In this document: positions 37,045 to 49,839 of the stretch, piece by piece
How the letters are laid out: each line of letters begins with the position of its first letter
Numbering within the stretch: the first letter of the stretch is position 1
DNA from: Cocos nucifera
Lineage: Eukaryota > Streptophyta > Magnoliopsida > Arecales > Arecaceae
DNA length: 64,000 bases
Direction: 5' to 3'
NCBI GenBank assembly: GCA_006176705.1
Contig: QRFJ01000778.1
Location: 124,001 to 188,000, forward strand
Notes under the pieces: model-generated
The model's database searches: none
Told to the model about the DNA's origin: nothing
What the model saw: the letters and a program-made list of their open reading frames with translations, nothing else
Program-made: the position numbers and the translations under genes

Positions 37045-37802
37045 TCAATGGCCATCGCTGTTGCAATGGAAACACTTTTCTTTGACATCGGCCTTCTTCT
37101 TCTTTGCTCCTTCCACCTTCTGCTTTTTCACAGACTTCTTTTTCTTTTCATAAGACTTTCTTTTGGAAGAAGTCCGTTCCATAGCAAGAACTGAGCCTTT
37201 AGAACCTTTCATAGAAAGCTCAGCGGTGACCAGCATATTCATTAATTCGGCCAAGGAAATTTTGAAGTTTATGCATGTGGTAATTCATGATGAATTGCCC
37301 ATATGCATCAGTCAAGGATTGCAGAATAATATCGTTCTGCAGATCCAAGTCTAACTTCACACCGAGCTTCTCAAGCTCTTCCATATCCTTGATCATCATC
37401 AGACAGTGATCTTGGACTGACTGCCCATCACGCATCTTAGCCTTAAAAAGTCATTTCGTGACTTGATACTTGGCTGTGCGACTCTGTTCACCAAACATCT
37501 CCTGTAGGTGAGCCAACATTTGGCGAGCAGTCCCGATATCTTCATGTTGGCGCTGGAGCTCATCAGACATCGAGCCCAACATGTAATATCTGGCCTTATT
37601 ATCTTCGTCTATCCATTTTTCCAGAGACGCTCTCTGTTCAGTGGATGGACGGGCTGGTAAGGTGGGAGGGTCCTGGTCCAATACATGGGTTAACTTCTCA
37701 AAACCCAAAATGATTTTGTAGTTCCTGAGCCAATCTTTATAATTGGGTCCGAGTCAGTCTATGTGTGTCCAGGATACGTGCCAATGGGTTGGACGCAGAC
37801 AT
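37045..37802 (-). pseudogene. gag of element M
   Basis: The ATG at 37802 starts MSASNPLARILD. One extra base near 37748 breaks the frame, which is regained as LTHVLDQDPPTLPARPSTEQ (37708-37451). A TGA at about 37449 interrupts before MRDGQSVQDHCLMMIKDMEEL (37435). A lysine-rich segment and the zinc knuckle CFHCNSDGH follow, ending at 37045, where the expected Trp-Lys codons after His are changed to a stop. The start is supported by the equivalent ATG in P and by the acceptor-like site just upstream. Confidence 0.75.
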
Positions 37803-39661
37803 TTTCCTATAGAGAGTCAAAGATTCTAGTTAGATACTATAATTATGACTTGACCAATTTATTTAGGGAATTTTATTTTTAAACAAATTAGCTCCCACTA
37901 TTTTCTCGGATCCCTACACTCCCTCTGTAGAGATGCGAAAATCTCCATGATTAATGATTTCTAGTGGGTGGTGCGGTCTCACCAACTGACTCATCACCTC
38001 ACCTAACAGTTATTGGTGATGGGTTAGCCAATGAGTGAACAACTCTTGTTCAATGATTCTCTAATCATGGTGCACCCAAACTTGGTCTCTAATTCATGAA
38101 TCTCACCGTATCCGAAATATTGATCCACTCCTTAGTTAAGTCAGACCCACCATTTGCATAGACTGGATTCCTAATTGAGTCTCTCACCGTATCCAAAATA
38201 TTGAGCCCAACTCATCCTCCAGCCCATAGCATCCAATGCCTAATAGACATGGTTGCATCTTTTCCCGGTGCAACTGAGCCACTGTATCCAGCCGAGAACA
38301 ATCAACCTTGGGAAGGGCCCGCACATCTACAATGGTGGAAGACCTCAGACTTAATCTTTTCTTAGGGAGAATTGATTCAGGTCTCATTAAACTAGACTTG
38401 TCATAGTCATAACAATTATGACTAACCTAGTGGCATGGGTTAGCTCGGATTATTGACCACCTCAGATCAGAACTGTGTCAACAGATATGGCCAGGTAAGT
38501 GAGACCGGTGGAAGGAATATGCCATTAACTCGTACAAGAATGCATTCAGGTCGAGTAGCTTCCAATTAAAAATCAGTCGGTCGTATGTGCCAAACTTACC
38601 TTAGACACCAAATTATTGAGTCAGAACCAATTGGGTTAGCCTACAATCCAGACTCTAACCTCTGAGCCTAATTAGGTCTTGCTTGATCGTGACTCGATCT
38701 TGACCCAGACTTAATCCTATTAGGCTGGTCAATTTAAGCATTGTTGATCCCATCTAACCAACTCTTGATTCGGTTTGATCAACCGCTTAGACCTAATTGA
38801 GCTACCCAAGCCCGAACCCAGTATTATGAATATGTCTTAGATCTAAAATTCTCAATTTTAGACCTAATTAATATTCCATAATCTTAATTCTTAATTAAGT
38901 AGGGTTCATAAATAAAATATGCACAATAAATCCTAGGGTTTCAGGATCTAGGGTTTTGCAGAAAGTAAGTTTTGGATTTCTGATTAAGGACGAACACGCA
39001 GCACCCCTACACATCATAAGAACATCCCATCGGATGGGAGGAGAGGGCCTTTAAACCCTTCTTCGTTCTTATGATCCGGACGGCCAAGAGGAATGCCTTA
39101 ATCAGGAACATGCAATACTACAAAATAGTTTTAGATCTATATCATATATCTCATATACAAATTAGATCTAATCATGGCATATTTTGCATACATCTCATGT
39201 ATCGAATCATGCATATTTTCAGATCTAAATTATCTCATAATAATCTAAAAAATTAGATTTAAATTGATCTTCATCAAAATAAATTCTAATCTAGATAATT
39301 ATGTAGAACTATTCTACAACTAGTCTAGACATGCATCTAATCATATCTCATATGATGTTTAAAATTAAATAATTTTTATTTGCTATTTTTTAGATATTAT
39401 TATAACCATTATAATATCAAAAAATAGTAAATAAATAGTTCTAAAATATGATTTAATCAAATTAAATTAAAAACATGCAAGACTATTCTATAGAACTATT
39501 CTATTTTAAAACTAGTCATGCATATTTTCTAATCTTAGATCCAAATTATTTAATTTTAATTTTTTTTTGATTTTAGATCTGATCACATCTCATGTGACAT
39601 CTAAAATAACTTATTTTTTAATTAAAATAAATTTAAAAATTAGATCTAAATACTTTAGAGC
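37803..39661 (-). other. leader of element M
   Basis: About 1.86 kb without coding potential, collinear in reverse with 47614-49473 of P. A perfect donor-like aaggtaagt (intron start at 38599) and tatag at 37807 predict a 793-nt intron ending five bases before the gag ATG. Confidence 0.7.
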
Positions 39662-39679
39662 CTTGGCACTAATACCAAT
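39662..39679 (-). promoter_or_regulatory. decayed primer-binding site of element M
   Basis: The minus strand reads aattggtattagtgccaa next to the 5' LTR. It corresponds to tggtatcagagcc of P with two transitions. Confidence 0.7.
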
Positions 39680-41898
39680 TGAAGAAAAATCCTGATTTTC
39701 TGGATCAGGTTCGTTCAGATTTGATTCTTATTATTTACTAATTAAAATAAATTTAGATAAATTAAATCAAATTTAATTTACCTTGAAGTGGATAATCCTA
39801 TTACCCTTTGATGATCCTATAAGCAGCGGAAGGTTCTGGATCTAGCCACGCAAGTGTCTAACCTCTACCGGTATCCACTCGGGCTAGATCTAGAGATCCT
39901 CTTCTTCTCTATCACATCTCCAAAAATCATATCTGGATCTGATCTGGAGGATCTTCAAAATTCTTTTTGAAGATCAGCAGTTTTCCTTTGCAGCAGCGCA
40001 GCCTTCTAGCTTTCAGTCACCTTTCTCTCATCTGGATTGCACCAACCAAGGTCCAAACCACTTTGGACGTGGAGAGGAGAGGGAGAAGATGGGTTTGGCA
40101 TGGAGGAAGAGGGGAGAGGAGGCCTTGGGGTGTGGGAATTGAATTCCTTTCCAATTATTATTTGAGTTGGGTGCAGGGTCTTATTTATAGACTATCTATG
40201 ATCCAACTCCTCTTCTTCCCAACCAATCACAACCCTTTGTGAAATCAGATCTAAATCTGATTGGTGGAATAGAGTCCCTTTGGATTCCTCCTTAGATGGT
40301 GCCTAAGACCAGTCAAACTTGGTTCTTAGGAGAACTCTAATTGGAAATCCAAAAAGGGAGATGGAGTCCCTTGTCCAACAAGGACTCCTGGGCGCCTCCA
40401 GCTTGGGCACACGCCAAGGGTGGCGTGCGCCCTCCTCCTTGCCAAGTTCTGGCAGGGGACAGGCCCCCACCAGCTCTCCAATAGGTGCATGACATGTGGA
40501 TAGAAGTCAAAGTATTAATGGTCAATGTTTGACCAGTCAAAGGTCAACTTTTGACCAAAGTCAAAGGATGAAGAAATGGCAGGTGACCAAAAATGGCATA
40601 GGTATTGTCTTACAAAATAAGACAACCTTTTTCTGACCTTGGACAAGCTTCCAGTCAGACCAAAGTGAAGGCCTCTGATTGAGCACAAACTCCTTTGGCT
40701 CAGTCAGGACAACTATTTATGATAGTAAAAGAAGAACGTTAGGTTCAATCGAGTGCTAGCACGATTTTCTTGAACCTAATTGAATCTCATTCAGATCAAT
40801 TGAACTTGGATCAGTTCAATTGATGATCACCAGATTCAAACCCTTGTTTGTGTGACCCAGTTAGGTTCAGTTCTGTATATGGTAATGGGATATGTCATGA
40901 TCTCTATCATCGACATCATCGAAACTCCTTTTCGATGGATCAGAACTCTTCTGATTCGAACAGCTAGAATGATCGATCATCTAAATCATTCTAATTGCTC
41001 CCAAAATCCACCAGTGACACCTAGCAGTATATGGTGGCAACCCATCAGAGCTGAATGCGAACCTCTTGGTGCAGCTACCTGTGTGATTAAGTTCTTCTAT
41101 CTTGAGCCCCGATCAGATTAGGGTTAAGGTGAACTCGTCAAACCCTAGTCTCTGTCATATGATGTAATCATTCGATTCAAGTCCAATGTGAAAATCTAAA
41201 TAGAAACTCTTTCTATTATTTCACTCTGCCATGGCCATGGATTTCTAGACTTGATTCTCATGATCATCATAGGGCTGCTCCTCTACCACCGAGGTAGATA
41301 GATTCCATCTTGATGCAATCCAGTTCCTACAATGAACATGCTATAGCCAACATACACCTCAGGGTTCCATATGGCTAGGAGATCGAGTAATGGTGTAGTC
41401 AAACTATAACACCCTCAAGGTGAACTGTCGATGCATCTCAGGTCAAAGAACCAGACACACTACTGCAGCATCGAGTCAGTCATTGACGAGAAGGTAGACT
41501 TCCTAATGACTACTCGAGGTGGTCACGCTCAGTGCCCTCGTTCTCTAACGAGTACCTGTACTCTCGCTCTGGTGTCTCCACACCGTAGACTCAAGACTCA
41601 TCTACTAAAGAGAAGCGATTGTATACCAACCTTCCAGATTAATCATTATCCTCGTGATGATCCTATGGTTGGAAGCATTTTATGAGTTAATAATGATTAT
41701 TCATGTCTTAAATTTTCAACTCTTGAAAATATGAATTATCATTACCATTAACTCAAAGGATATATCACAGACACTAAATACACATATGTGATAGAAAATA
41801 ATCCATTTTATTGATTTTAGTCAAAATTATAATTTTGCCCCTAGAAGTGAATTATAAGTGTCAGCCAATTCTGGCTTCTAGGGCACATATATCTAACA
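39680..41898 (-). repeat. 5' LTR of element M
   Basis: 2219 bp. It is shorter than its partner mainly because about 65 bases are missing near 39718, between short agat repeats. TATAAATA is at 40189-40182 and the gtgctagcac palindrome at 40753-40762. Several single-base insertions cluster at 40560-40690 relative to the other LTR copies. Confidence 0.9.
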
Positions 41899-42351
41899 GA
41901 GGGCACATGTGAAGACCTAGGAGAGAGGGGTTTTCATGAACAAAATAATGAAAAAAGGGCATGGGGGGCGTGAGGAGTCAATGGTGCAAGGAATAGTTTG
42001 TCCTAGTTATACTAGGACTCCTATTTTGACTTGATTCAAGTGATCTATGAACCAAATTAAATTAGAATTCATTTAATCCAATTAGAATAGATCATAGTCC
42101 AACTAATAATCTAATTAAATCAGCTTCAATTAGATTAAATTTTGATTTAATTTCTATTTAAATTATAGATTGGGTTCAATCAAATCATAATTGAACTATG
42201 ACTAGTTCTTCCTTGCAATTACCTCATCTAATAAACTAATTGGACTTGATCTAATTAATTCTAAATCAAATCAAATCAAATCATATTTAATTAGACTTAA
42301 TCTCAGCTCTTTGGTTTAATCAAATTAAGCTAATTAGCTATAGAATTAGCT
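41899..42351 (-). repeat. 5' LTR of element L, segment 2 of 4
   Basis: Collinear with 3871-3928 joined to 17713-18090 in L's 3' LTR. It therefore shows the empty target of element AB (gcatggggggcgtgagg at about 41958). It ends at insert S. Confidence 0.8.
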
Positions 42352-44616
42352 TAGGGTTTGGTGTACAGGGCGGAAGCTTGGATTTCAAAACAAAATAATA
42401 AAATCATATAATCAAATCCAAAATCTAGGACCATCTTATTAGAATTTAAATCATATAATATGCATTTATAACATAAATAAAGGTATTGAAACATACCTCT
42501 GATTGTTAAAATCCAACTTGACCTTGATCACCAGTAGCAGTCCATCAGGGGTTCCAACAGGTGCCCACGTGTTCACCATCCAATATTGATCCATACAAAA
42601 ACTTGATCAAGACACCAGAATCTCTTATTATTTTAATTAAAATTTTTATGATAAGAACTTTAATTATTTGGACAGAACCTTTTCTAGCCTTTGCTGTCAC
42701 CCTTCTTGCCTATCATTTCTTATCTTTCTTTTCTCCTTATCTTCCTTTACAATCTTCCTAAGTCCTTGTCCTAAAGCAGATCTTTTGTCATGAATAAGAA
42801 CTTGTCTTAATAAGGGAAGGAAGAAAGAAATTGGATAACTAGGGAGTGTGGTAAGAAAGAAAGAAGAGTTCTGAATTATCTGGATAATACGAAGTGCGTC
42901 CCTATTTATAATGTACGTAGGGGCGCCTCCTCAATTTTCTCATGCCCATTCTCTATCCTCATCTCAAGCCAACTCAAAAATCTCATGCCCCATTAGAAGA
43001 AAATGCCACATGGAATAATAGAAATTAATATGAAGAGGTGCCTTGCAATAGAAGGACTTTTCATATAATTCTATATAACTTTCTTCCGAAGGGTCGCAAC
43101 ACTTTCATATCGATGCCATCAATTTCCACCATTGATCAACATCAAATGCTGATCCAATGGACTAAAAGAATGGCACCATATCAAAAGAGAGGTGTGGAGA
43201 TAAGCTTTGAAAAGTCAAAGCCCCAAAGGGCTTTGAATTGATCCAAAGGGTGCTAAGATAAGGGTGGCGGCTAGGAGTCTTGTTCCATTCTAATTCCCTT
43301 TAAACACCAAAGTGTTTAATCTATAGAAGGACTCATATACACCCATTCTCAGATCTGAAACTATGTAACTAAAGTTATGTAAAAAATAAAATGGATAAGA
43401 CATCCTAAAAGAAGTGCCAACAACTTCCATGCACCACATATCCCTAGCACATGAACCTAAACCTCATGCACCAAGAGAGAGAGTCTCTGGCACATGGATT
43501 GTTGTTAGATGATACCTAGACCCTGATCATCAAGCCAAGGGTCAATCCAATCAGTTAGCCAAATTTAATTTAACTCAAATTAGATTTAATTAGTCCAAAT
43601 TGGAACCCGATTCGAATCTGATTCGAACCTAGGTGCTAGGATTTGCAATATGTGCTAGCATATTCAACCAACAAATATGATCTAATCCAATTAGACCCTT
43701 GATCAATTCCCTTTGTGTGTGACCCTTTGGGTTCCACATCTAGTCAGCAGTGGATCTGGTTGCAATTTAACCTAATTTTGTTAGAACTCAACCAATCGAT
43801 TTAGGTCAAAACTTGCTAATCCAATTTGATCAATTAGAATACTTTCTAACTAACAATCAAATTAAATTTTTTAATTTAATTAAATCTACAAGATAAGATT
43901 GACATCTAGCAATATATCATGTCTATCTAAAAGATATAAAATTTTGATAGAAATACTAAAAATACCATTCAGTGGAAAGTTACCATGCAACAAGATCCTT
44001 CAATCATCCTGCATCCTTAATATGACTATGGATATAGAATTATGTCAAATCCATTTTCATATTTATTTTTCTTCCAAATATATGATGATAATTTGATTAA
44101 TAAAATATTAAAAATTATTTCTAATTTTCATCATGCTTTGATCAAAATCTTCCTGAATCATCATTCGATTGAAGCAAGTAGGATGCGATCTCCTCTTGTT
44201 AGGAATGATCGATTCCTTGTTGACCTACTCATAACCTCTATATGCAATCCACCATATCTAAATCATTCCGTACATAACTAAGTTATGAATAAGTATGAAC
44301 CAAAATGTGGATTCATGCATATAAGATTTTATGGTAGTCTCTGGTCAAAGGATTACATATACAATTCCCACTATGAGAATCATCTATTGACATGTAGATA
44401 AGATTCCATTAGATGTTCTCAAATTAGATCAATTCAGTGAACTCATTCTCTAATGAGCACCCATATCCTTGAATTAGTGTCATATACAAGTAATTGTGAG
44501 ATCAATCATCCTCTCCATCAAGCATACATAGGATGTGCCAGCCTTACCAAAAAAATTGATCTCCAACTCAATGTTCCATCGATCAAAAATATTTAAATTA
44601 GGATTTTAAGATTTTA
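42352..44616 (-). mobile_element. insert S: unclassified LTR-like insertion, probably a solo LTR
   Basis: About 2.27 kb that interrupts L's 5' LTR; the corresponding position in the 3' LTR (about 18085) is continuous. S contains TATAAATA on the minus strand (42910-42903), a gcggaagc block like the LTR ends of the other families, and a tgtgtgaccc motif at about 43717, so a minus-strand copia LTR is likely. It matches none of the other families here end to end. I could not find a clean 5-bp duplication, and the exact ends are uncertain by some 15 bases. No coding region is recognised. Confidence 0.5.
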
Positions 44617-45324
44617 AGCAATCAAATTATTAATCAATCCTCCTAAAATACTTAAATTAGGTCAAACATCAATCATACTAATTGTTTGACCTAATAGTGA
44701 TTCTTAATCGTTGATCAACCATCTGATCAGATCAAGAACTCTTATGTGTGTGACCCCATAGGTTCGAACCTAAGCTAATAGCATATAAATAAATTCTTGT
44801 ACCAATCAGATTGCCTATCTAGCAATGGTACCTGATGGTTGGATAGGTCAAATGTGTAGAATAACATCCTTAGAACTCATGTGGATATAGTATTCATATA
44901 ATTCATCCCCTTGATTGAAATGTTCATAGGACACCTCAGAGATTAACTATCAACCCTGATTAGGTCATCCACATTGTATTTCAAAATATCAAATTCATCT
45001 CATGGATTATCCTGGCCAAAGTTTTGCTATATTGAAATACAGTGATGCATTCTTTTCTAACTCTTAGAGTCGTCAATCCCATCTTGATTACTTACCGACT
45101 TTGCAAGTACTTGACTATGCCTAGAAATCTTTCATTACTAAATTGAAAATTCAGTTAGTTTGGTATCAAAGCATAGTGACTTGCTTGCAAGCCACTATGA
45201 TGATCTTAGGTCTAAGGGATATTTATACCTATAATCCATCAGAGTAATTCTCGATAGGAAAATACTCTGATGTTAGTCACATTTAGTGATGATGTACCCT
45301 TACATCTCATTTGTTTGCAATACC
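44617..45324 (-). repeat. 5' LTR of element L, segment 3 of 4
   Basis: Collinear with 18085-18262 joined to 20472-20985 in the 3' LTR. It carries the empty site of solo LTR C near 44810 and a 14-base palindrome at 44759-44772. It ends at atacc (45320-45324), the left duplication of P. Confidence 0.8.
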
Positions 45325-47598
45325 TGTTAGATATATGTGCCTTAGAAGCCAAAATTGGCTGATACTTGCCATACACTTCTAGGGGCAAAATTATAATTTT
45401 GACTAATATCAATAAAATGGATTATTTTCTATCACATATGTATATTTAGTGTCTGTGATACATCCTTTGAGTTAATGGTAATGATAATTCATATTTTCAA
45501 GAGTTGAAAATTTAAGACATGAATAATCATTATTAACTCATAAAATGCTCCCGATCATAGGATCATCACGAGGATGGTGATTGATCCGAAAGGTTGGTGT
45601 ACAATCGCTTCTCTTTAGTAGATGAGTCTTGAGTCTATGGTGTGGAGACACCGGAGCGAGAGTACAGGTACTCGTTAGAGAACGAGGGCACTGAGCGTGA
45701 CCACCTCGAGTAGTCATTAGGAAGTCTACCTTCTCGTCAATGACTGACTCGATGCTGCAGTAGTGTGTCTGGTTCTTTGACCTGAGGTGCATCGGCAGTT
45801 CACCTTGAGGGTGTTATAGTTTGACTACACCATTACTCGGTCTCCTAGCCATATGGAAACCTGAGGTGTATGTTGGCTATAGCATGTTCATTGTAGGAAC
45901 TGGATGGCATCAAGATGGAATCTATCTACCTCGGTGGTAGAGGAGCAGCCCTATGATGATCATGAGAATCAAGTCCAGAAGCCCATGGCCATGGCAGAGT
46001 GAAATAATAGAAAGAGTTTCTATTTAGATTTTCACATTGGACTTGAATCGAATGATTACATCATATGACAGAGACTAGGGTTTGACGAGTTCACCTTAAC
46101 CCTAATCTGATCGGGGCTCAAGATAGAAGAACTTAATCACACAGGTAGCTGCACCAAGAGGTTCGCATTCAGCTCTGATGGGTTGCCACCATATACTGCT
46201 AGGTGTCACTGGTGGATTTTGGGAGCAATTAGAATGATTTAGATGATCGATCATTCTAGCTGTTCGAATCAGAAGAGTTCTGATCCATCGAAAGGAGTTT
46301 CGATGATGTCGATGATAGAGATCATGACATATCCCATTACCATACAGAACTGAACCTAACTGGGTCACACAAACAAGGGTTTGAATCTGGTGATCATCAA
46401 TTGAACTGATCTAGTTCAATTGATCTGAATGAGATTCAATTAGGTTCAAGAAAATCGTGCTAGCACTCGATTGAACCTAACGTTCTTCTTTTACTATCAT
46501 AAATAAGTTGTCCTGACTGAGCCAAAGGAGTTTGTGCTCAATCAGAGGCCTTCACTATGGTCTGACTGGAGGTTGTCCAAGTCAGAAAAGGTTGTCTTAT
46601 TTTGTAAGACATTACCTGCCATTTTTGGTCACCTGCCATTTCTCGTCCTTTGACTTTGGTCAAAAGTCTGACCTTTGACTGGTCAAATGTTGACCATTGA
46701 CACTTTGACTTTTGTCCACATGTATCATGCACCTATTGGAGAGCTGGTGGGGGCCTGTCCCCCTGCCAGAACCTGGCAAGGAGGAGGGCGCACGCCACCC
46801 TTGGCGTGTGCCCAAGTTGGAGGCGCCCAGGAGTCCCTGTTGGACAGGGACTCCATCTCCTTTTTGGATTCCAATTAGAGTTCTCCTAAGAACCAACTTT
46901 GACTGGTCTTAGGCACCCTCTAAGGAGGAATCCAAGGGACTCTATTCCCACCAATCAGATTTAGATCTGATTTCACAAAGGGTTGTGATTGGTTGGGAAG
47001 AAGAGGAGTTGGATCACGCTTAGTCTATAAATAAGACCCTGCGCCCAACTCAAAGAGCATAACAATTCTCCATGCCCCAAGGCTGCTTCTCCTCTCCTCC
47101 TCCATGCCAAACCCACCTTCTCCCTCTCCTCTCCACGTCCAAAAGGAGTTTTGGACCTTGGTTGGTGCGATCCAGATGAGAGAAAGGCGACTGAAAGCTA
47201 GAAGGCTGCGCTGCTGCAAAGGACAACTGCTGATCTTCAAAAGGAGTTTTGAAGATCCTCCAGATCAGATCCAGATCTAATTTTTGGAGATGTGATAGAG
47301 AAGAAGAGGATCTCCAGATCCAGCCTGAGTGGATACCGATAGAGGCCAGGCACTTGCGTGGCTAGATCCAGAACCTTCCGCTGCTTACAGGATCATCAAC
47401 GGGTAATAGGATTACCCACTTCAAGGTAAATTAAATTTGATTTAATTTATCTAATTTTATTTTAATTATTAAAATAATAAGAATTAGATCTAAAATATTT
47501 TAGATCTGATTAGATCAAGAGAAAAATTTTTGAAATATATCTCTTGATCTGATCAGATCTGAACGAACCTGGACCGGGAAAATCAGGATTTTCCTTCA
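45325..47598 (+). repeat. 5' LTR of element P
   Basis: Starts TGTTAGATATATGTGCC and ends ttttccttca two bases before the primer site. It includes the gtgctagcac palindrome at 46457-46466 and TATAAATA at 47026-47033. Two short ORFs on the opposite strand (45792-45538, 46368-46102) recur in the other F1 LTRs. Confidence 0.95.
47026..47033 (+). promoter_or_regulatory. TATA box in the 5' LTR of P
   Basis: TATAAATA, conserved at the same place in the 3' LTR (55138-55145) and in both LTRs of M (40189-40182, 32217-32210). It lies about 570 bases before the LTR end, so R-U5 would be long. Confidence 0.7.
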
Positions 47599-47600
47599 AC

Positions 47601-47613
47601 TGGTATCAGAGCC
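47601..47613 (+). promoter_or_regulatory. primer-binding site of element P
   Basis: tggtatcagagcc, the standard plant initiator-Met primer site, two bases after the LTR. Confidence 0.95.
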
Positions 47614-49473
47614 AAGGTTCTAAAAATATTTAGATCTAATTTTAAATTTATTTTAATTAAAAAATAAATGATTTTAGATGTCACATGAGATGTGATCAGA
47701 TCTAAAATCAAAAAAAATTAATTAAAATTAAATGATTTGGATCTAAGATTAGAAAATATGCATGACTAGTTCTAAAATAGAATAGTTCTATAGAATAGTC
47801 TTGCATGTTTTCAATTTAATTTGATTAAATCATATTTTAGATCTATTTATTTACTATTTTTTGATATTATAATGGTTATAATAACATCTAAAAAATAGTA
47901 AATAAAAATTATTTAATTTTAAATATCATATGAGATATGATTGATGCATGTCTAGACTAGTTGTAGAATAGTTCTACATAATTGTCTAGATTAGAATTTA
48001 TTTTGATTAGATCAATTTAAATCTAATTTTTTAGATTATTATGAGATAATTTAGATCTGAAAAATATGCATGATTCGATACATGAGATGTATGCAAAATA
48101 TGCCATGATTAGATCTAATTTGTATATGAGATATATGATATAGATCTAAAACTATTTTGTAGTATTGCATGTTCCTGATTAAGGCGTTCCTCTTGGCCGT
48201 CCGGTCATAAGAATGAAGAAGGGTTTAAAGGCCCTCTCTTCCCATTCGATGGGGTGTTCTTATGATGTGTAGGGGTGCTGCGTGTTCGTCCTTAATCAGA
48301 AATCCCAAAACTTACTTTCTGCAAAACCCTAGATCCTGAAACCCTAGGATTTATTGTGCATATTTTGTTTATGAACCCTACTTAATTAAAAATTAAGATT
48401 ATGGAATATTAATTAGGTCTAAAATTGAGAATTTTAGATCTAAGACATATTCATAATACTGGGTTCGGGCTTGGGTAGCTCAATTAGGTCTAAGCGGTTG
48501 ATCAAACCGAATCAAGAGTTGGTTAGATGGGATCAACAATGCTTAAATTGACCAGCCTAATAGGATTAAGTCTGGGTCAAGATCGAGTCACGATCAAGCA
48601 AGACCTAATTAGGCTCAGAGGTTAGAGTCTGGATTGTAGGCTAACCCAATTGGTTCTGACTCAACAATTTGGTGTCTAAGGTAAGTTTGGCACATACGAC
48701 CGACTGGTTTTTAATTGGAAGCTACTCGACCTGAATGCATTCTTGTACGAGTTAATGGCATATTCCTTCCACCGATCTCACTTACCTGGCCATATCTGTT
48801 GACACAGTTCTGATCTGAGGTGGTCAATAATCCGAGCTAACCCATGCCACTAGGTTAGTCATAATTGTTATGACTATGACAAGTCTAGTTTAATGAGACC
48901 TGAATCAATTCTCCCTAAGAAAAGATTAAGTCTGAGGTCTTCCACCATTGTAGATGTGCGGGCCCTTCCCGGGTTTGATTGTTCTCGGCTGGATACAGTG
49001 GCTCAGTTGCACCGGGAAGATGCAACCATGTCTATTAGGCATTGGATGCTATGGGCTGGAGGATGAGTTGGGCTCAATATTTTGGATACGGTGAGAGACT
49101 CAATTAGGAATCCAGTCTATGCAAATGGTGGGTCTGACTTAACTAAGGAGTGGATCAATATTCCGGATACGGTGAGATTCATGAATTAGAGACCAAGTTT
49201 GGGTGCACCATGATTAGAGAATCATTGAACAAGAGTTGTTCACTCATTGGCTAACCCATCACCAATAACTGTTAGGTGAGGTGATGAGTCAGTTGGTGAG
49301 ACCGCACCACCCACTAGAAATCATTAATCATGGAGATTTTCGCATCTCTACAGAGGGAGTGTAGGGATCCAAGAAAATAGTGGAGCTAATTTGTTTAAAA
49401 ATAAAATTCCTAAACAAATTGGTCAAGTCATAATTACAGTATCTAACTAGAATCTTTGACTCTCTACAGAAAA
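47614..49473 (+). other. leader of element P with a predicted intron
   Basis: Long AT-rich leader without coding potential. The donor-like aag/gtaagt at 48681 and the acceptor-like ctctctacag ending at 49469 bracket 789 nt and stop four bases before the gag ATG. The same arrangement occurs in M and L. Confidence 0.65.
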
Positions 49474-49839
49474 ATGTCTGCGTCCAACCCATTGGCACGT
49501 ATCCTGGACACACATAGACTGACCGGACCCAATTATAAGATTGGCTCAGGAACTACAAAATTATTTTGGGTTCCGAGAAGTTAACCCATGTTTTGGACCA
49601 GGACCCTCCCACCTTACCAGCCCGTCCATCCACTGAACAGAGAGCATCTCTGGAAAAATGGATAGACGAAGATAATAAGGCCAGATATTACATGTTGGGC
49701 TCGATGTCTGATGAGCTCCAGCGCCAACATGAAGATATCGGGACTGCTCGCCAAATGTTGGCTCACCTGCAGGAGATGTTTGGTGAACAGAGTCGCGCAG
49801 CCAAATATCAAGTCACGAAAATGACTTTTTAAGGCTAAG
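49474..49839 (+). pseudogene. gag of element P, N-terminal part
   Basis: The ATG at 49474 begins MSASNPLARILDTHRLTGPN. A one-base loss near 49541 breaks the frame. It resumes as LTHVLDQDPPTLPARPSTEQ to AKYQVTKMTF and a stop at 49832, where an extra base in a run of a (about 49818-49821) shifts the frame again. Beneath the shift, the family frame also has a TGA shared with M. Gag would form the particle shell; the rest of it continues from 49840. Confidence 0.8.

Larger units (their letters stand above)
31639..41898 (-). mobile_element. element M: F1 copia retrotransposon, minus strand
   Basis: 10,260 bp bounded by tgaag (31639) and taaca (41898), with gagga/gaggg on the flanks (31634-31638 and 41899-41903). 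The target is the equivalent of 3850-3875 in L's other LTR, where the sequence is uninterrupted. It has two LTRs, a decayed primer site and gag-protease-integrase-RT-RNase H in copia order. It is the same family as P, placed head to head with it 3.4 kb away. The LTR length, coding order and RT sequence suggest the Tork/Angela group, which is tentative. Confidence 0.9.

Noticed and set aside
49815..49832. Programmed frameshift at the gag t-run
   Set aside because: In M the frames before and after the same t-run are identical, so the run itself needs no shift. P simply gained a base nearby and both copies carry a TGA.
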